This document shows, one piece after another, positions 25,350 to 37,534 of a DNA stretch of 64,000 bases. A model generated the notes under the pieces. That model had not been told where the DNA came from. It ran no database searches and worked only from the letters and a program-made list of their open reading frames with translations. Within the stretch, counting starts at the first letter, position 1. Each line of letters starts with the position of its first letter. The stretch comes from Nissolia schottii (Eukaryota > Streptophyta > Magnoliopsida > Fabales > Fabaceae). The translations under genes were made by a program, and so were the position numbers. The stretch spans positions 186,001 through 250,000 of the forward strand of contig QANU01005108.1 in NCBI GenBank assembly GCA_003254905.1, written 5' to 3'.

Positions 25350-25825
25350 ATCCAATCTCATTTAGGGTGAATTTCCAACCTCATTTTGGGACTATATCCA
25401 TCCTCATCTATGGATAATTTTTGAGACTTCATTTAGGGTCAGCCTTTGAAATCATATTTAGAATCGATCTTTAGGACCATTTTAAGGTTACTCCTCGGGA
25501 CTTTATTTAGGGTCACTATTCATACCTCACATTGGGTGAATTATTCGACCTCATTTACAATCAATCCACAACCTCATTTAACATTAGTCTTCAAACCTCG
25601 TTTATGGTTAGTTTTTTGACTCCATTTAGGGTCAACCTTTAGAGGTCATTTAGGTTCAATTTTTGGATCATATTTAGGGTCAATCTTTGAGACATCATTT
25701 AAGGTCCATTTTCGAGACCTCATTTAAAGTCAATATTAAGACCCCATTTGGGGTTGGTTAGTCTTCAGACCACATTTACCACTTGTATTTATGTCTCATT
25801 TAGGGCCCATCTTTGGACCGCATGT
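25350..25825. repeat. Degenerate minisatellite, period about 30-35 bp
   Basis: About 14 imperfect copies of a unit around CCTCATTTAGGGTCAATCTT are visible between the two GDSL genes. Copies are strongly diverged, with the CATTTAGGGTC core best kept (for example near 25430, 25623 and 25672). There is no coding potential. Confidence 0.7.
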
Positions 25826-26779
25826 ATTGTCTCTAACATTTCGTTGTTTCATTATGCTAATCGTTGTCTTAGAATACCTTCTACAAGGTTTAGAATTTAA
25901 TATTACTCACATAATTATTGAACCATATAGCTAAAATGTGTTATTTTTATAATTGTGTTTATAAAACTAGAATACTTAAGTTTGTTGTCAAGCATAACTG
26001 CAATTAGTTTATCGATTTAGCAATCGAACAGTCAATTGTCATTCTCGCTGATTCTCAGTACTTGTTCTTGTACCTTTAGCATGTCTAGAGTGTCATCACC
26101 CTCATTCTATTCCAATTCTAGAACTCTGGATGATTCGTGAATTAGAGTTTCGACTTTCTTTTATTGTATTTTTTTCTATTTATCTTTTTCAATTTAGTTT
26201 TAACCTTGTATAGTCAAAACAGTCACTTTTTAGTTTTCTGAGGCTCCTCGAATTGCGCTTTGAACCAACATGCGACACCTCATCACTTCCCTTTTTCCCG
26301 TGGCAACACATGGCATGCATGGCACTGCCACATGTCACCATTCTCTTCTCCCTCTTGACACATGGCCTACACGACCTTAACACCATCACCATCTCTCCAT
26401 TTCATTTTTTATTCTTTCATTTTCTTTTGTTTTCCATTTCAGTTTCCTACCTTAGCCAGGTTAGAAAACACTTAAAGAATTCTCTCCATCCTCCTCGACC
26501 TATTCATCATCAATCAAAGACATCACCGCCACCACCAAGCAAAGTCTCACTACCACCAAGTGCCACCACCATCAAGACCTCATTACATCACCACCACCAC
26601 CATCTCATCATCCTTACCATTATCACACGACCACACCATCAACCACCACCACCACAGCCTTCTCTTTCCTTATCCTCTATGTAAATCTCCTCGAATGAAT
26701 CAAACTACATTCTAATCTTGGGGACCTCATCATTTTCTATGATTCCATTAGTTGTGACATGGTAAGCATATGCATAGCG
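25826..26779. other. Intergenic DNA with a CCA-rich low-complexity stretch
   Basis: The open frame at 26253-26684 encodes a Pro/His/Ser-rich peptide because of a CCA microsatellite-like stretch (26520-26660). It lacks a recognised domain and is probably non-coding. Confidence 0.4.
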
Positions 26780-27500
26780 TTAATAATGTGACCTGGATAA
26801 TACAACAAGCCTTGTTGTGTAATACACAAACTTTTTCTGCTATTTGCACAAACACTATATCACTACTGCACAAACTTACACACTAATAAACACAATTCAC
26901 ACTCATGGTGTACAAACTTTTGAATTAATATGAACACAATCGTACAAAGATACTGACACGTAGGTTTAATCAACCATACTCAAATTGAAAAGATGAATGC
27001 ATAAACTTATACAATTGACGTGCACAAACTTTCTAATGTATCAATGAACTTTCTAATGATTTCACAAAATCTTGTGTATATTTTGCACAAACAATGAAAC
27101 AATAATGCACAAACTTTTTCAATTTTATAAAACATATTATATACCTTATAACAATGATACACAACTTGAACACTAATGTAAACAATTCCGAACCAATACT
27201 CCACAAACTTGTACAATTTACATACACAAACTTTTGACACAACTATCACAAACTACTAATGTATGAACATTTTCTTGCAAAATATGTCAATCATTCACAT
27301 AATTTAGAAATTGCGTCCATGGACAAAAATGGATCTCGAATGATGAATGGTGTACAATGAAAAAACAAATCGAATAATTTTGTGTGATGATGAGGAGGAA
27401 GAAAATGAAGAGTGATGGTGAGTACGAGGATGATGAAGACGAAGGAATCAAGAGATGATAAAGAAACAATTATGGTTGTGTGAGATGTCGTTCTATCAAG
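26780..27500 (-). repeat. Inverted-orientation copy of the TGTTTGT array family
   Basis: From 26815 to 27260 many imperfect copies of GCACAAAC / ACACAAACTT run on the plus strand, the complement of the GTTTGTG theme at 21.9 kb. On the minus strand they are preceded by a T/C-rich segment (27500-27270), matching the part order of the 21.5 and 62.7 kb copies. No coding capacity. Confidence 0.5.
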
Positions 27501-28174
27501 GCCTTTTTTCATTTTAATATTTTTACAAATAATTGTTTGCTTTTTAAATTTAAAGAATATAAATTTTTTTATTAATAAATTCCTATTTAATGAAAATAAT
27601 AAAAGAGAGATAGAATAATAGATAAAAAAATATTGAATGGAAATAAAAAAAAATTAATAAAAATAATTTTTGTGAAGTATTATTAAAATTTTTATCTTTG
27701 AAATATTTTAATTATTTTTTCGTACATAACTAAAATTCAAAAATTATTTAGAAATTACCCCCACAATTTCTCGTAACAAAACACGATTTTGCCATACACT
27801 GGCCAAACAACTTTGGCATACCCTGCAATGATTGCTAATTTGCTACGCACCGAAAACATTACAACTATAAACCGCGTGGCATTAAAGTCATGGTCCGGAC
27901 TCCCGTCTACTTTACATGTTACTTCTACCTCATTTTTTTAGATTTATCCATAATTTAATATAATTAAACATAAATTATTATTTATGACTAAATATATTAA
28001 ATTATAAATAAATCTAAAAAGTTATCTAAATAATACTTTAATAATTATAATATTAATTAGTAGTGGATATGGATATTTGGCCGTAGATAAGTGGAGGCGT
28101 CTCTCTGGGGATCTCTCTCTGCTTTTTGCCCTGTATTTATACTGAGTTCAGTCTCAACTTGGGCTGCAGGGAAA
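27501..28174. other. Upstream region of GDSL copy 2
   Basis: AT-rich to about 28060 with short inverted stretches near 27945-28010, then a GC-richer leader. A CT-rich track (28100-28122) and TATTTATAC at 28134 precede the ATG at 28175. The TATA candidate would leave only a very short leader, so the promoter is uncertain. Confidence 0.35.
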
Positions 28175-29638
28175 ATGGGATTAGGGTTATTGTTTGTAGG
28201 GTTCTTGCTGTGTTCAGTATCGAGTGTGAAGGGCGTGGAGGAGCTGAAAGGCTCACCCCCTTGTGCTTTTCCAGCAATTTACAACTTCGGCGACTCCAAC
28301 TCAGACACCGGAGGCATTTCGGCTGCATTTCTTCCCATTCCGGGGCCATACGGCGAGGGCTTCTTCCACAAGCCTTCAGGAAGGGACAGCGATGGCCGCC
28401 TCATCATAGATTTCACAGGTAAACAAGCTCTTTGTCTCCGCCTTAGCTTTTATTTTCACCTCTCATGCTTTTAATTCTGCGGCACAGCTGAGCGCCTCAA
28501 GCTCCCATACTTAAGCGCTTATCTCAATTCCCTCGGAAGCGATTACCGCCACGGCGCCAACTTCGCCACCGGAGGATCCACGATTAGGAGGCAGAACGAA
28601 ACCATATTTCAATATGGGATAAGTCCTTTCTCGCTCGACATCCAGATCGTGCAGTTCAACCAGTTCAAGAACCGCACCAAACAACTCTTACAAGAAGGTG
28701 AATGCTATACATATATCTATATATGTATGTATTCCGTTAGCTTACGCTGACATTGTAGCATTGGTTTCTTTCTTGACAAGTTCAGCCAAAAACTCGGTTG
28801 ACAGAAGCAAGCTCCCAGCGCCCGAGGAGTTCTCTAGGGCCCTCTACACCTTTGACATTGGCCAAAATGATCTCTCCGTTGGATTCAGAGTGATGACCTT
28901 CGACCAAATGCGCGCAGCGATGCCGGACATCGTCAACCATTTAGCCTCTGCAGTCCAAGTAAGTAGCACCCCACCCCGAATCGCTTGCAATTGCAAAGCA
29001 GCTGCAATGTGGATGACTGGTTAATTGAAATTTGATTGAGCTTTTGCAGAATATTTACCAACAAGGAGGGAGGTCGTTCTGGATACACAACACGGGCCCA
29101 ATTGGGTGCTTGCCAGTGAACCTGTTTTACAAGCACAATCTGCCAGCTGGCTACGTCGACAAGTACGGGTGTGTGAATGAACGAAACGACATGGCCGTGG
29201 AATTCAACAAGCGCCTCAAGGACAGAGTGGTCAGCCTGAGGGCAGAGCTCCCGGAGGCCGCAATTACTTATGTGGATGTCTATGCCGCAAAGTATGCGCT
29301 AATCAGCAACACCAAGAATGAAGGTAATTTAATTTGGTCATTTTCTGCAACAATGCCTATATCATTTTATCACATTATTATCATTGTCAGGATTCGACGA
29401 TCCTCTGAAGATATGTTGTGGGTATCATGTGAATGACACCCACATATGGTGTGGGACATTGGGAAGCGCAAATGGGAAAGACGTGTTTGGCACTGCTTGT
29501 GAAAAGCCTTCGGCATCTGTGAGTTGGGATGGCGTTCATTATGCTGAGGCTGCTAACCATTGGGTCTCTGACCGTATACTCAACGGCTCCTTCACTGACC
29601 CGCCAACTCCAATCACCCAAGCGTGTTACAGGCGCTAG
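28175..29638 (+). CDS. GDSL esterase/lipase, tandem copy 2
   Basis: Five exons join in frame: 28175-28418, 28488-28697, 28786-28958, 29050-29323 and 29391-29638, giving 382 aa. Exons 1 and 3 are exactly as long as in copy 1 (244 and 173 nt), and the others differ only by multiples of 3, so the pair arose by local duplication. The ATG at 28175 is the first in frame and opens a signal peptide (about residues 1-20). Block I is GDSNSDTGG with the canonical glycine and catalytic Ser41. GQND follows, and the C-terminal block WDGVHY supplies Asp347 and His350. Same group as copy 1 (ENOD8 / Hev b 13 / At3g26430-like), a secreted SGNH-fold esterase with unknown natural substrate. Its coding GC content is clearly higher than that of copy 1, and its introns are all short (67-91 nt). 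Confidence 0.92.
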
Positions 29639-31640
29639 GAAGATGCATGAGTTGAGGAGAAGCCACATCAGAGATTGCAATAATGAATGATGAGATTCAT
29701 TTATTTCTGTACTAGAAAGAAAGAAAACCACAAGACTTGGAGACCCCTTGAATGTTCTAATGCACCAACATTCAGGAGCTGCGGCAAATTCACCAGTTAA
29801 TTGATGTTTACTTTTTGTGTTTGCAATATTAGTTTTGAACATTTGATTTGCATATCCTTGGCTGAAACTCTCAGAGCATTTTCACTTAAAAGAAGGAGAA
29901 GAAAAATGTGGAAGCATTTCCTATCCCGATCAGCGTGCATGTGCTTGCTTCGAAAATTTTATGTTATGCATTAATCAAATAAATTTACTACTTGTTATCG
30001 GCTTGCCGCCTTTTATAGATCCAAATATATTTGGACATTAGGTAATTCATCCAATTTATATATGAATTATAAGTAATGATGGTCTTGCTTATTTAGATTT
30101 TGAACACATCTCGCCAGGATGTGCATTACCCTGTGGTAAAGAGAATGGCTTCTTGAGACCCATTGATGTCACTCTTGGAAGGAGCCCTATAGTTGGCTTC
30201 ATCATTAGATAAACTCCTTTAAGTGCATGCCAATGCAGAGTACAACATTTTATCAAGCCATCAAAAATTTTCACCAGCAGCCTTAGTTCACCATATAAAC
30301 GAAGGAAATTTTATATTGAAAAAAAAAATTTTAAGTGTTTGATGCATTAAAAATATAGAAAACCTCCAAACATATCATTTTAAGTATCTTATCAAGTGCT
30401 TTAACTTGTTAGCTTAACCCTTAAATAAAAAATGAAAGGTGGATAATAGTGACATGCAACTTTTCGAAGATGTATACCAATATCAAAATACAAATTTACA
30501 GTGTATAGTAGAAAGAAATTGTTTACAACTAGTTTCTTTAGGCGTAACCTTTCTTGCCACCTGCTCATGGGAGAAGGGATGCCTAAATATATAAAAGTTA
30601 TTTTGACCGTTTTCTTTAAGTAACGTAGAACTCCCCCCACACCTGCAATTTTACATATGTAAGTAGATTATGTAATGTGACCCTTCAGCTAGTTAAATAC
30701 GTTTAAGTCGTATTTAATGTTTACTAATTATTATTATTTGTTTGTTATACTTAGACTTTACCTATTTTATTAAAAATACTTTGAAAAATAGGGGCAATTT
30801 ATTAATTTTTTTTTCTTTTTAAAACACTTTGGACATGAGCTATCCAATTTGCGGCATTGAAATAAAATGCAAAGATATTGAACCGGTGACAATGATAGGC
30901 AACTCGTAATATATAAACAATATTATTCATACTACATATAACATCATTAAGTTCCATTGAGATTCGATATCTAAATACATCCATAATAAGAGAACATTAT
31001 TCAAATACAATAAACTCACTGGCCAAACGTTTCTATGCTAATCGCAAATGATAAAAACATTGTAACGGATAGAGGAGAGACGCAATGTTCATCTATAGCC
31101 TCCCAAGTCACCATCCGAACGGTAGAACAGATCATCAACATCCCCAAATGTGATAGAGCGAAGGGCGACCGAGTGACAGTCTGTCCCAGGCCATGGTCTC
31201 TGGGGTGCTAGCAAGGAATACATCGTTGTCACTGCTGATATACGGGGTGGTGAAAGCATGCATGGTTCAATTATGCTCGTTGATTATCCTAATCCACGTA
31301 CCGGTAATTAGCATTTCTATTCTTTCCTTAACATTAGCATACTTAAATATAAGAAGAAAAATAATATATTGAATCAACATGACCATATTATCATAAATAT
31401 GTTAAGTATATTCCATCATGTGAATGTCATGACCTATAACTCTATCTTTCATGAACCATAAAACAGGCAATCAATCACATAGCAATGTGCAAGGACATTT
31501 TGTCATGAATCAATCATTCATGACACATAAGTTTCATTTACTTGTCTTTCAGCTTTTTGCAAATTTTTTCGTATCACTTCCCTTCAACATGCAACTTTGA
31601 CATTTTATTTAAGCAGGGATATAAACTCATTTTATGACCG
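29639..31640. other. Intergenic DNA downstream of GDSL copy 2
   Basis: 3' flank followed by AT-rich DNA. The minus-strand open frame at 30089-30274 looks like part of a dispersed element but could not be assigned. No gene recognised. Confidence 0.35.
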
Positions 31641-32450
31641 TCGTCACATTCAAGTAATTAACCACACTAGTGGTGGCAGAAGAGGAAAACATTCATAGTG
31701 TCTTTTAATCTTTCTTCATCATGGTAATCATGTATGTAATGCACTTTTCTTTCATTTGATCACGTAAGAAACCCAAAATGGGCCCTCATAGTTAAAAAGA
31801 TTGACTTTCGAGTCCCAACAACAGCGCAATGGCACTAGGAAAGCACCAGCCCCACTAACACCAAAGCAATTATGCTCTGGTAGCACAATGGCACTAGGTG
31901 CCAATGCAGATGCGTTGTGTGAGAGCAATAGCACTCCGCACCTACTTCAAAATCGCACATCACTTATTTCTAATGGTGGAGATCCTAGCCTTCCCCTATA
32001 AATAGAATCTTACCTCATGATTATTAACATACATTGAAAAATAATAATTTTTATTATTTTTTCACAAGTGCAAGTGAGGGTCCCTCCTTTTGTGGATCCT
32101 TGCAAAGTTTTAAGTGTGTCTTTCGGGAGCATGGGAGCTTAAAGGCGATCATTTATTATTCCTCATAAGTGGTAAGTTCTAGAGCCTTCTCCTTTGACTT
32201 TTTTGTGGTTGTTTAGAGTTGTTGGTGGTGGTACCAATGCAATGGCTCCACAGGGGAACAATGGCATTGGGGCCACCATAGGTCTTCGCGACGTCAATGT
32301 ACCCTACATCGCTATTAGGGCATTGTAGCGTTGATGAGTAGTGCCTAGTTGCACTGTTTCACTTTCAATTATGTCCTTAATTTTGTTCAATGTATTAGTA
32401 ATTTTTATGAATGTCTTCAGTTCTGCAGGTGGCAACAAGTTGCGACACCG
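31641..32450 (+). mobile_element. Possible LTR or other repeat (weak)
   Basis: A TATA-like CCCCTATAAATAGAATC (31995-32011) follows a segment with repeated CAATGGCACTAGG (two exact copies, near 31827 and 31886) and related words near 32238 and 32264. A transcript-like GC-mixed stretch comes after it. Layout recalls an LTR, but no ends were found. Confidence 0.25.
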
Positions 32451-34014
32451 CGCTCGTGGCAACACAGGTAAATAGATTGTTGCTCATGGCTTAATTTAGC
32501 CATTATATTATGTTCATATTTACAAGAATGATTTAATTTTAACAGTTTTAACATTTATGGAAAATAAGGATTTGTTTTATAAAAATTATTTATGAAAAAC
32601 CTTTTTATTGAAACTGTTATGAAAATGTTTTATTCCACCTTTTTATGAAAACATGTTTTATAAATTAAGGAATTTATACATATTACTTTTTTAGTAGTTA
32701 TGGACATTGATTCCAAATTATATTCTTAAGCATAAATGAAGATCAAAAAGAAAAGTATACATAGAAACATGAACATGAGTAGACAAATTTAAAATTAAAA
32801 ATTACCAAGAATCTACAATTCAGTTTCTTCCCTTACCGATTAAGAAAAAGGGTTGAATGCAATCCACTCAAACATATAAAACACCTAAAATTCAGTCTCA
32901 TACAGACCCATATCCCAACAAACTTGGAAGGTATTGATTTTTTCTATATAAGTTACAAAATCTAAAAAGGAAATGGAGCAAAACAGACCCCCACACACAC
33001 ACACAAAAGCACCTTGAAATTATCGTATATAACAAAATAGAATTACTACCAAACAAAATCAAAAACACCATAAAATCAGTTAAAAGTGTCAATATTACCT
33101 TTATTAGAATTAGAATCTTCCGTCAAGCTTAAAATTGATTCTAGCATCCTTGATCAAGATGTGGTTTTGATTATATAAGAAAGCAATTCATGTTCAACTA
33201 AATCTTATTGATTTCTGAATACTAACCTTACCCAGCATGCTTTATGATCTATTTCAAGGACAGACTCCCTGAAATTAGTAATCAATATTTGACAATACGA
33301 ACAACAAAGCATATTAGAAATTGTAAATGAAAATGAAATCACATACAGAATTTGAAGCAAATATGTTTTAGCCATTCATATAATTAATGTGCAACAATGC
33401 CCCTCTTAATTAGCTTTCATTTTCAAAAAGAAATGAATTGAATGAGGTCACACTAATAAGAAAATTTGGTAATAAACTTCACTTAGATCAACTACGACTC
33501 CATATACAACTAAAATGGAACACGTAAAATAAATTTTTTTAAGAAATCTTACCTAGACTCTGGACTCATAGCCTAAATATGCTTGCACAAAAACAAATTT
33601 GTACAAAATGAAATAGAAGTCAGAGGGAATAAGGGATGAATGTAAATAGGGGGAAATTGCAATCATAACCATCAAATAGGCAAAGATCTTGTAAGACCAA
33701 CAACAACAGCTGATCCGACACATGTATAGTCTTGCAAAAAACCAACTTGCTGGTTGGATGAGTCCTTGCTGATTGTGGGCTCAATACTGCACTAATAGAA
33801 TCGCTCGCGGTAGTTTCAAAGAAACGCCCCTTGAACAACCCGAGGGGATCCCTAGAACAAGTTTTATGCCGATGAAGACATGATGATGGCCAATTTGAGG
33901 GTGCTCCCACAGTTGGGCACCGAATAACCCCCCACATCACCTAATTATGAATGAGTGAGAAGATATTCAAATGGTATTTTAAATACTTCTTTGGTTATTA
34001 ATTTGAGTGTTTTT
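32451..34014. other. Intergenic DNA, no gene recognised
   Basis: AT-rich with a short AC microsatellite near 32993. The minus-strand open frame at 33620-33940 is less AT-rich but has no family resemblance and may be repeat-derived. Confidence 0.35.
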
Positions 34015-34209
34015 TGATAGAATTGTGGTGAATTGAAAAAGAATTCTCAAATTGATTGGGAGCACTAGGCTCAATATATATACACAAGAGTAGCTTGTAC
34101 ATCAAGCAACTAACTTACAATAACAAACTCATCAAGGCTAGCTAACTAACTAACAACCAAGGCTATTTTTAGTTAACTTACAGCACAAGCTATAAAAGCT
34201 GTGCTTTCA
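34015..34209 (-). mobile_element. 3' LTR of a copia remnant
   Basis: Read on the minus strand it runs TGAAAGCACAG to AATTCTATCA (TG to CA) and directly follows the RNase H end, whose final codons overlap a G-rich polypurine tract. It is about 195 bp. Repeated GTTAGTTAGTTAGCTAG lies in the middle. Exact ends are inferred. Confidence 0.5.
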
Positions 34210-34566
34210 TCTCTATTACCCCCCCTCAAACTCGTATTGCTGCGGCTGTTGAGGCTCATGCTGCTGCTGCTGTTGGAGGACTGAGCTGGAGTTCTGAAAC
34301 AAGTCCAGCAAGCCGAGTTTGGACATTAGTAGCTTGAAGGCAGTGGGGGGGAGGGCTTTAGTTAATACATCTGCTAGCTGTTGCTTAGATGCAATAGGCA
34401 GCAGATTGAGAAACCCATTCTGAACTTTATCTCTCACCAAGTGGCAGTCCAATTCAATGTGCTTGGTGCGTTCATGGAATGTGGCATTGTGAGCAATCTG
34501 TCTTGCTGAGCTACTGTCGCAGTAGATAGCAGCTTTGTTTAAGGGGATGATGCCAAGGTCTTTGAG
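34210..34566 (-). pseudogene. Copia-type RNase H fragment
   Basis: The minus strand encodes the C-terminal RNase H part of a Ty1/copia polyprotein. It has the IYCDSSSARQIAHN block, then HIELDCHLVRDKV and QLADVLTKALPP, a signature order for the family, ending in a Gln/His-rich tail. The fragment is cut off at the N at 34567, beyond which no pol sequence continues. It is a retroelement remnant, not a host gene. Confidence 0.85.
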
Positions 34567-34567
34567 N
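34567..34567. other. Single N (assembly join)
   Basis: Copia coding sequence stops abruptly here and unrelated AT-rich text begins, so the N is likely a compressed gap of unknown size. Confidence 0.7.
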
Positions 34568-34781
34568 ATCCCTCAATTTGCACCATAATGCCCGGTTGAA
34601 GGATCGTACAACCAAGGAACAATGTCACGTGGAAGACACGCCTTTATGAAAGTAATTGCTTTTGTCTCTATCAAGTCATTATTATGAAAAATCAAAGAAA
34701 TAATTGAGTGCCTTGGGCAGATTTTTTTCTTTGATTAATTCCTTAGTCAGATTAAATCTTTTTCAAACCAGCAATTTTAAG

Positions 34782-35730
34782 GAGTTTTTTTTACTATATT
34801 ATCCCTGCTATAGAAACATATTATCGAAATCCCCTCGTTTGAAAACTTATTATGGGACTACCATAATTTGGCTGACGTGGCACGGGGGTGGGATTCGCCA
34901 ACTGCGTTGGCGAATTGCACACAAAATAATATTTAATTTTTTTAATTTGTTTAATTAAAATGTAAGCAAATATATGTGTTATGTTAGCACATGATGGATT
35001 GAAAATTCAATACATGCAAAAATCATTGGTTCCAAGGTAAGCTATAAAAATCCAAAAAATATTTTTGCAAAAAGACCGAGACACTATTTATTGTGCGCGT
35101 GGGGCGAGAATCTGTCGATTTGCACTTTGAAGAGCCCAACTGGCTTGGACTCATGCGTGCGAGCCCAACTCCCTTCTCAACTCTTTTTACTAAAACAATA
35201 ACTACTAAAGGTATATAAACACTTAAAAGGTTTATGATCTAACCAATGTGAGACTAGATATTATGTATTTCAACCACACACTTTTGAATGCCTGGTTCCT
35301 CATCCCTATATCCGTTGATACTATTAAATTACTCACACATGAGTCCAAGCCAGTTGGGTTCTTCAAAGTGTAAATTGACGGATTCTCCCCCCGTGTACGA
35401 TAAATAGTGTCCCGGTCTTTTTACAAAAATATTTTTTAGATTTTTGTAACTTACCTAGGAACCCATGATTTCCGCATGTATTGAATTCTCCGTCCACCAT
35501 GTGCTAACATAACACATATATTTACTTACATTTTAATTAAACAAATTTAAGAAAAATTAAAAATTATTTTGTGCGCAATTCGCCAATGCGGTTGGTGAAT
35601 TCTTAGTGAATTCGCCTCCCAACCCCCCGTGCCACGTCAGCTAAACCGTGGTAGTCCTGTAATAAGTTTTCAAACGAGGATATTTCGGTAATATGTTTCT
35701 ATAGCAAGGGTAATACAGTAAAAAAAACTC
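34782..35730. mobile_element. Foldback / Mutator-like element with 9-bp target duplication
   Basis: Two arms of roughly 380-400 bp (34782 to about 35165, and about 35335 to 35730) are inverted copies at an estimated 85-90% identity. They surround about 170 bp of unrelated loop. Both ends read GAGTTTTTTTTACT inward. The element is flanked by the direct repeat AATTTTAAG at 34773-34781 and 35731-35739, a perfect 9-bp target duplication, the size typical of Mutator-like elements. The arms contain GCTGACGTGGCACGGGGG-like and TTGGCGAATT words. No transposase is encoded, so it is non-autonomous. A transcript through it would form a long hairpin and could feed small RNA production. Confidence 0.85.
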
Positions 35731-35739
35731 AATTTTAAG

Positions 35740-36660
35740 GTTTATCAGTAATGTTATATCTCACCAAGATTATTCGGAAGATGAATCCCTCTCAAAATTT
35801 GAAATGACCAAATTGAGTATATCTATGACTATGAGATCTTTTTTATACATAATGTCAGAGATTGAACTCCTGATTAAGTATTTAAAGAACACAATTAGCT
35901 TCCAAATGTACTAGGTCTCGTGGTAACGAATCAATAAAGGGAAACTTATTATTGGAAATATAAGATTTTATAACTTCAATACATTGAATGCGTGAAAAAG
36001 TTCAAAAGTTTTTATTCTTAATCTCTTAACAAGTGTTTGGCACTTGTGAGCTTATCTCATTATTTAGAGGTTTGCTATGTGAATAATAAATTTGAACAAC
36101 CATATGTGGACAAATTATGGAAGTCAACAAAAAGACGAAATTGATGCACTCTATATCAACTATGTGGTTCCATAAGCAATTAAAAAAATGAAAATGCCTT
36201 ACTCTCCCAATTTTTCTCTCTTCAACCCCTCACTCTTCTTAAATGCACGTGCAACCACCTACTATATTGAAAACACTCTTTCAATACATTAAAAAAAATA
36301 AAGAAACCAATAAAATAATAAACAATTCAATCTCTATAAACTAACAAACCAATAACCTAACACAGAGAAATAAATACGTTAAAACAATAACAAATAATAA
36401 AAATAAACTAGTAGTAAAGTATGGATAAGAAAGTGATAAATACATAAAGATTCTAACATTTTATAATTTGAGCAGAGGCATGTTGGTTTTTTTAGTCCTA
36501 GTGGTTTCTTGTTAAATTGAATAAAGTTGTGTTGGTTTTTTTCATCAGTCATGTTGGTTTCTTTTCTCAAACATGTTGATTTCTCTAACTGAAACATGTT
36601 GGTTTCTTTTTACAATAATGTTGGTTTCTTTCACGAGTACTATGTACATTTCATACCACT
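35740..36660. other. Intergenic AT-rich DNA
   Basis: No gene. From 36480 to 36640 there are about seven copies of ATGTTGGTTTCTTT-like words (period about 20-30 bp), a small degenerate tandem array. Confidence 0.45.
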
Positions 36661-36689
36661 ACTATGAAACCATTAATTTGCTCATTTAT

Positions 36690-37145
36690 TATATTAATGG
36701 ATACAAGTTCCATACATCTAAATGAGCAAGAGGTCAAACAACAGGCAATGGTGGTGTTCGGGTTAAGGGAGAATATTATGATAATAGTGCAAGTAATGAC
36801 AATTGATACGAAGTACTTAAGATTTAAGAAAATTCTTGAATTTGAGTATGTACATTAAGGGAGGGTCCATTAGATTGTGTTTTTTACTATTAGTGGTATG
36901 ATCCAAGTTATCCAGATGGAACCCAAACACACTCCTACTCCAAAATCACAAAGATTAATCCTACTAAAAAGTATAGAGGGTGTGATCCCTTCATCATTGC
37001 ACAAAATACAAAATATATATGTTATTTACACTACCTTGGACAAAGACAATCAAGTTGGAAGGTTATGATGAAAAGTAAATCAAGTGGTTACATTGAGGTT
37101 GAGAATGAATCCGAGGAAAAAGAACTTGGTGAAGCATAACAAGTG
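36690..37145 (+). pseudogene. CACTA transposon remnant (DUF4216-type segment)
   Basis: Allowing frameshifts and stops, the plus strand reads a segment typical of the protein region downstream of the CACTA transposase. It has GYKFHT, then QTTGNGGVRVKGEYYDN, a WYDPSYPDG block, GCDPFIIAQNTKYICYLHY and a terminal acidic stretch. Several stops and frame changes show it is dead. Recognition is by motif order from memory. Confidence 0.7.
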
Positions 37146-37534
37146 GATGAACCAATCCCCACTAGGGTAGTTGTTGAGGGCAAGACACCAAAAAATTTAA
37201 ATAATGATTCAATAGGGGATGGACATAATTGAACTTCTTCCCATCCAATAACACGTACCAGAAACTAAGGATGTTGAAGAAGAGTTTGATGATCAATTCT
37301 AATCTGAACAAGATGAAGATAGTCTTCAAATTTCATATTAAGCTCTACTACATTATGTAGTTTACTATTTTTCATGTTTTATTGTTTAATTGCATTATAA
37401 TTTAAATATTTAGTATTATTTTCAAATTTAGTTTTGTGTTTGAGACTTTTTAATGGAAGGAAACTGCAAGTCATTAGGTTACAATCCCTTGGATATGTCA
37501 TTTTCAATATATACTTTTTTAATTGTTATTCTTT

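Noticed and set aside
26253..26684. Open frame of 143 codons with a Pro/His-rich end
   Set aside because: Composition follows a CCA-rich simple repeat; no signal, domain or homologous copy supports it.
28091..28174. Upstream extension of GDSL copy 2
   Set aside because: It begins with GTG. The ATG at 28175 gives a signal peptide aligned with copy 1.
33620..33940. Minus-strand frame of 106 codons with mixed composition
   Set aside because: No family recognised and no splice context. It may be repeat-derived, so it was not called a gene.
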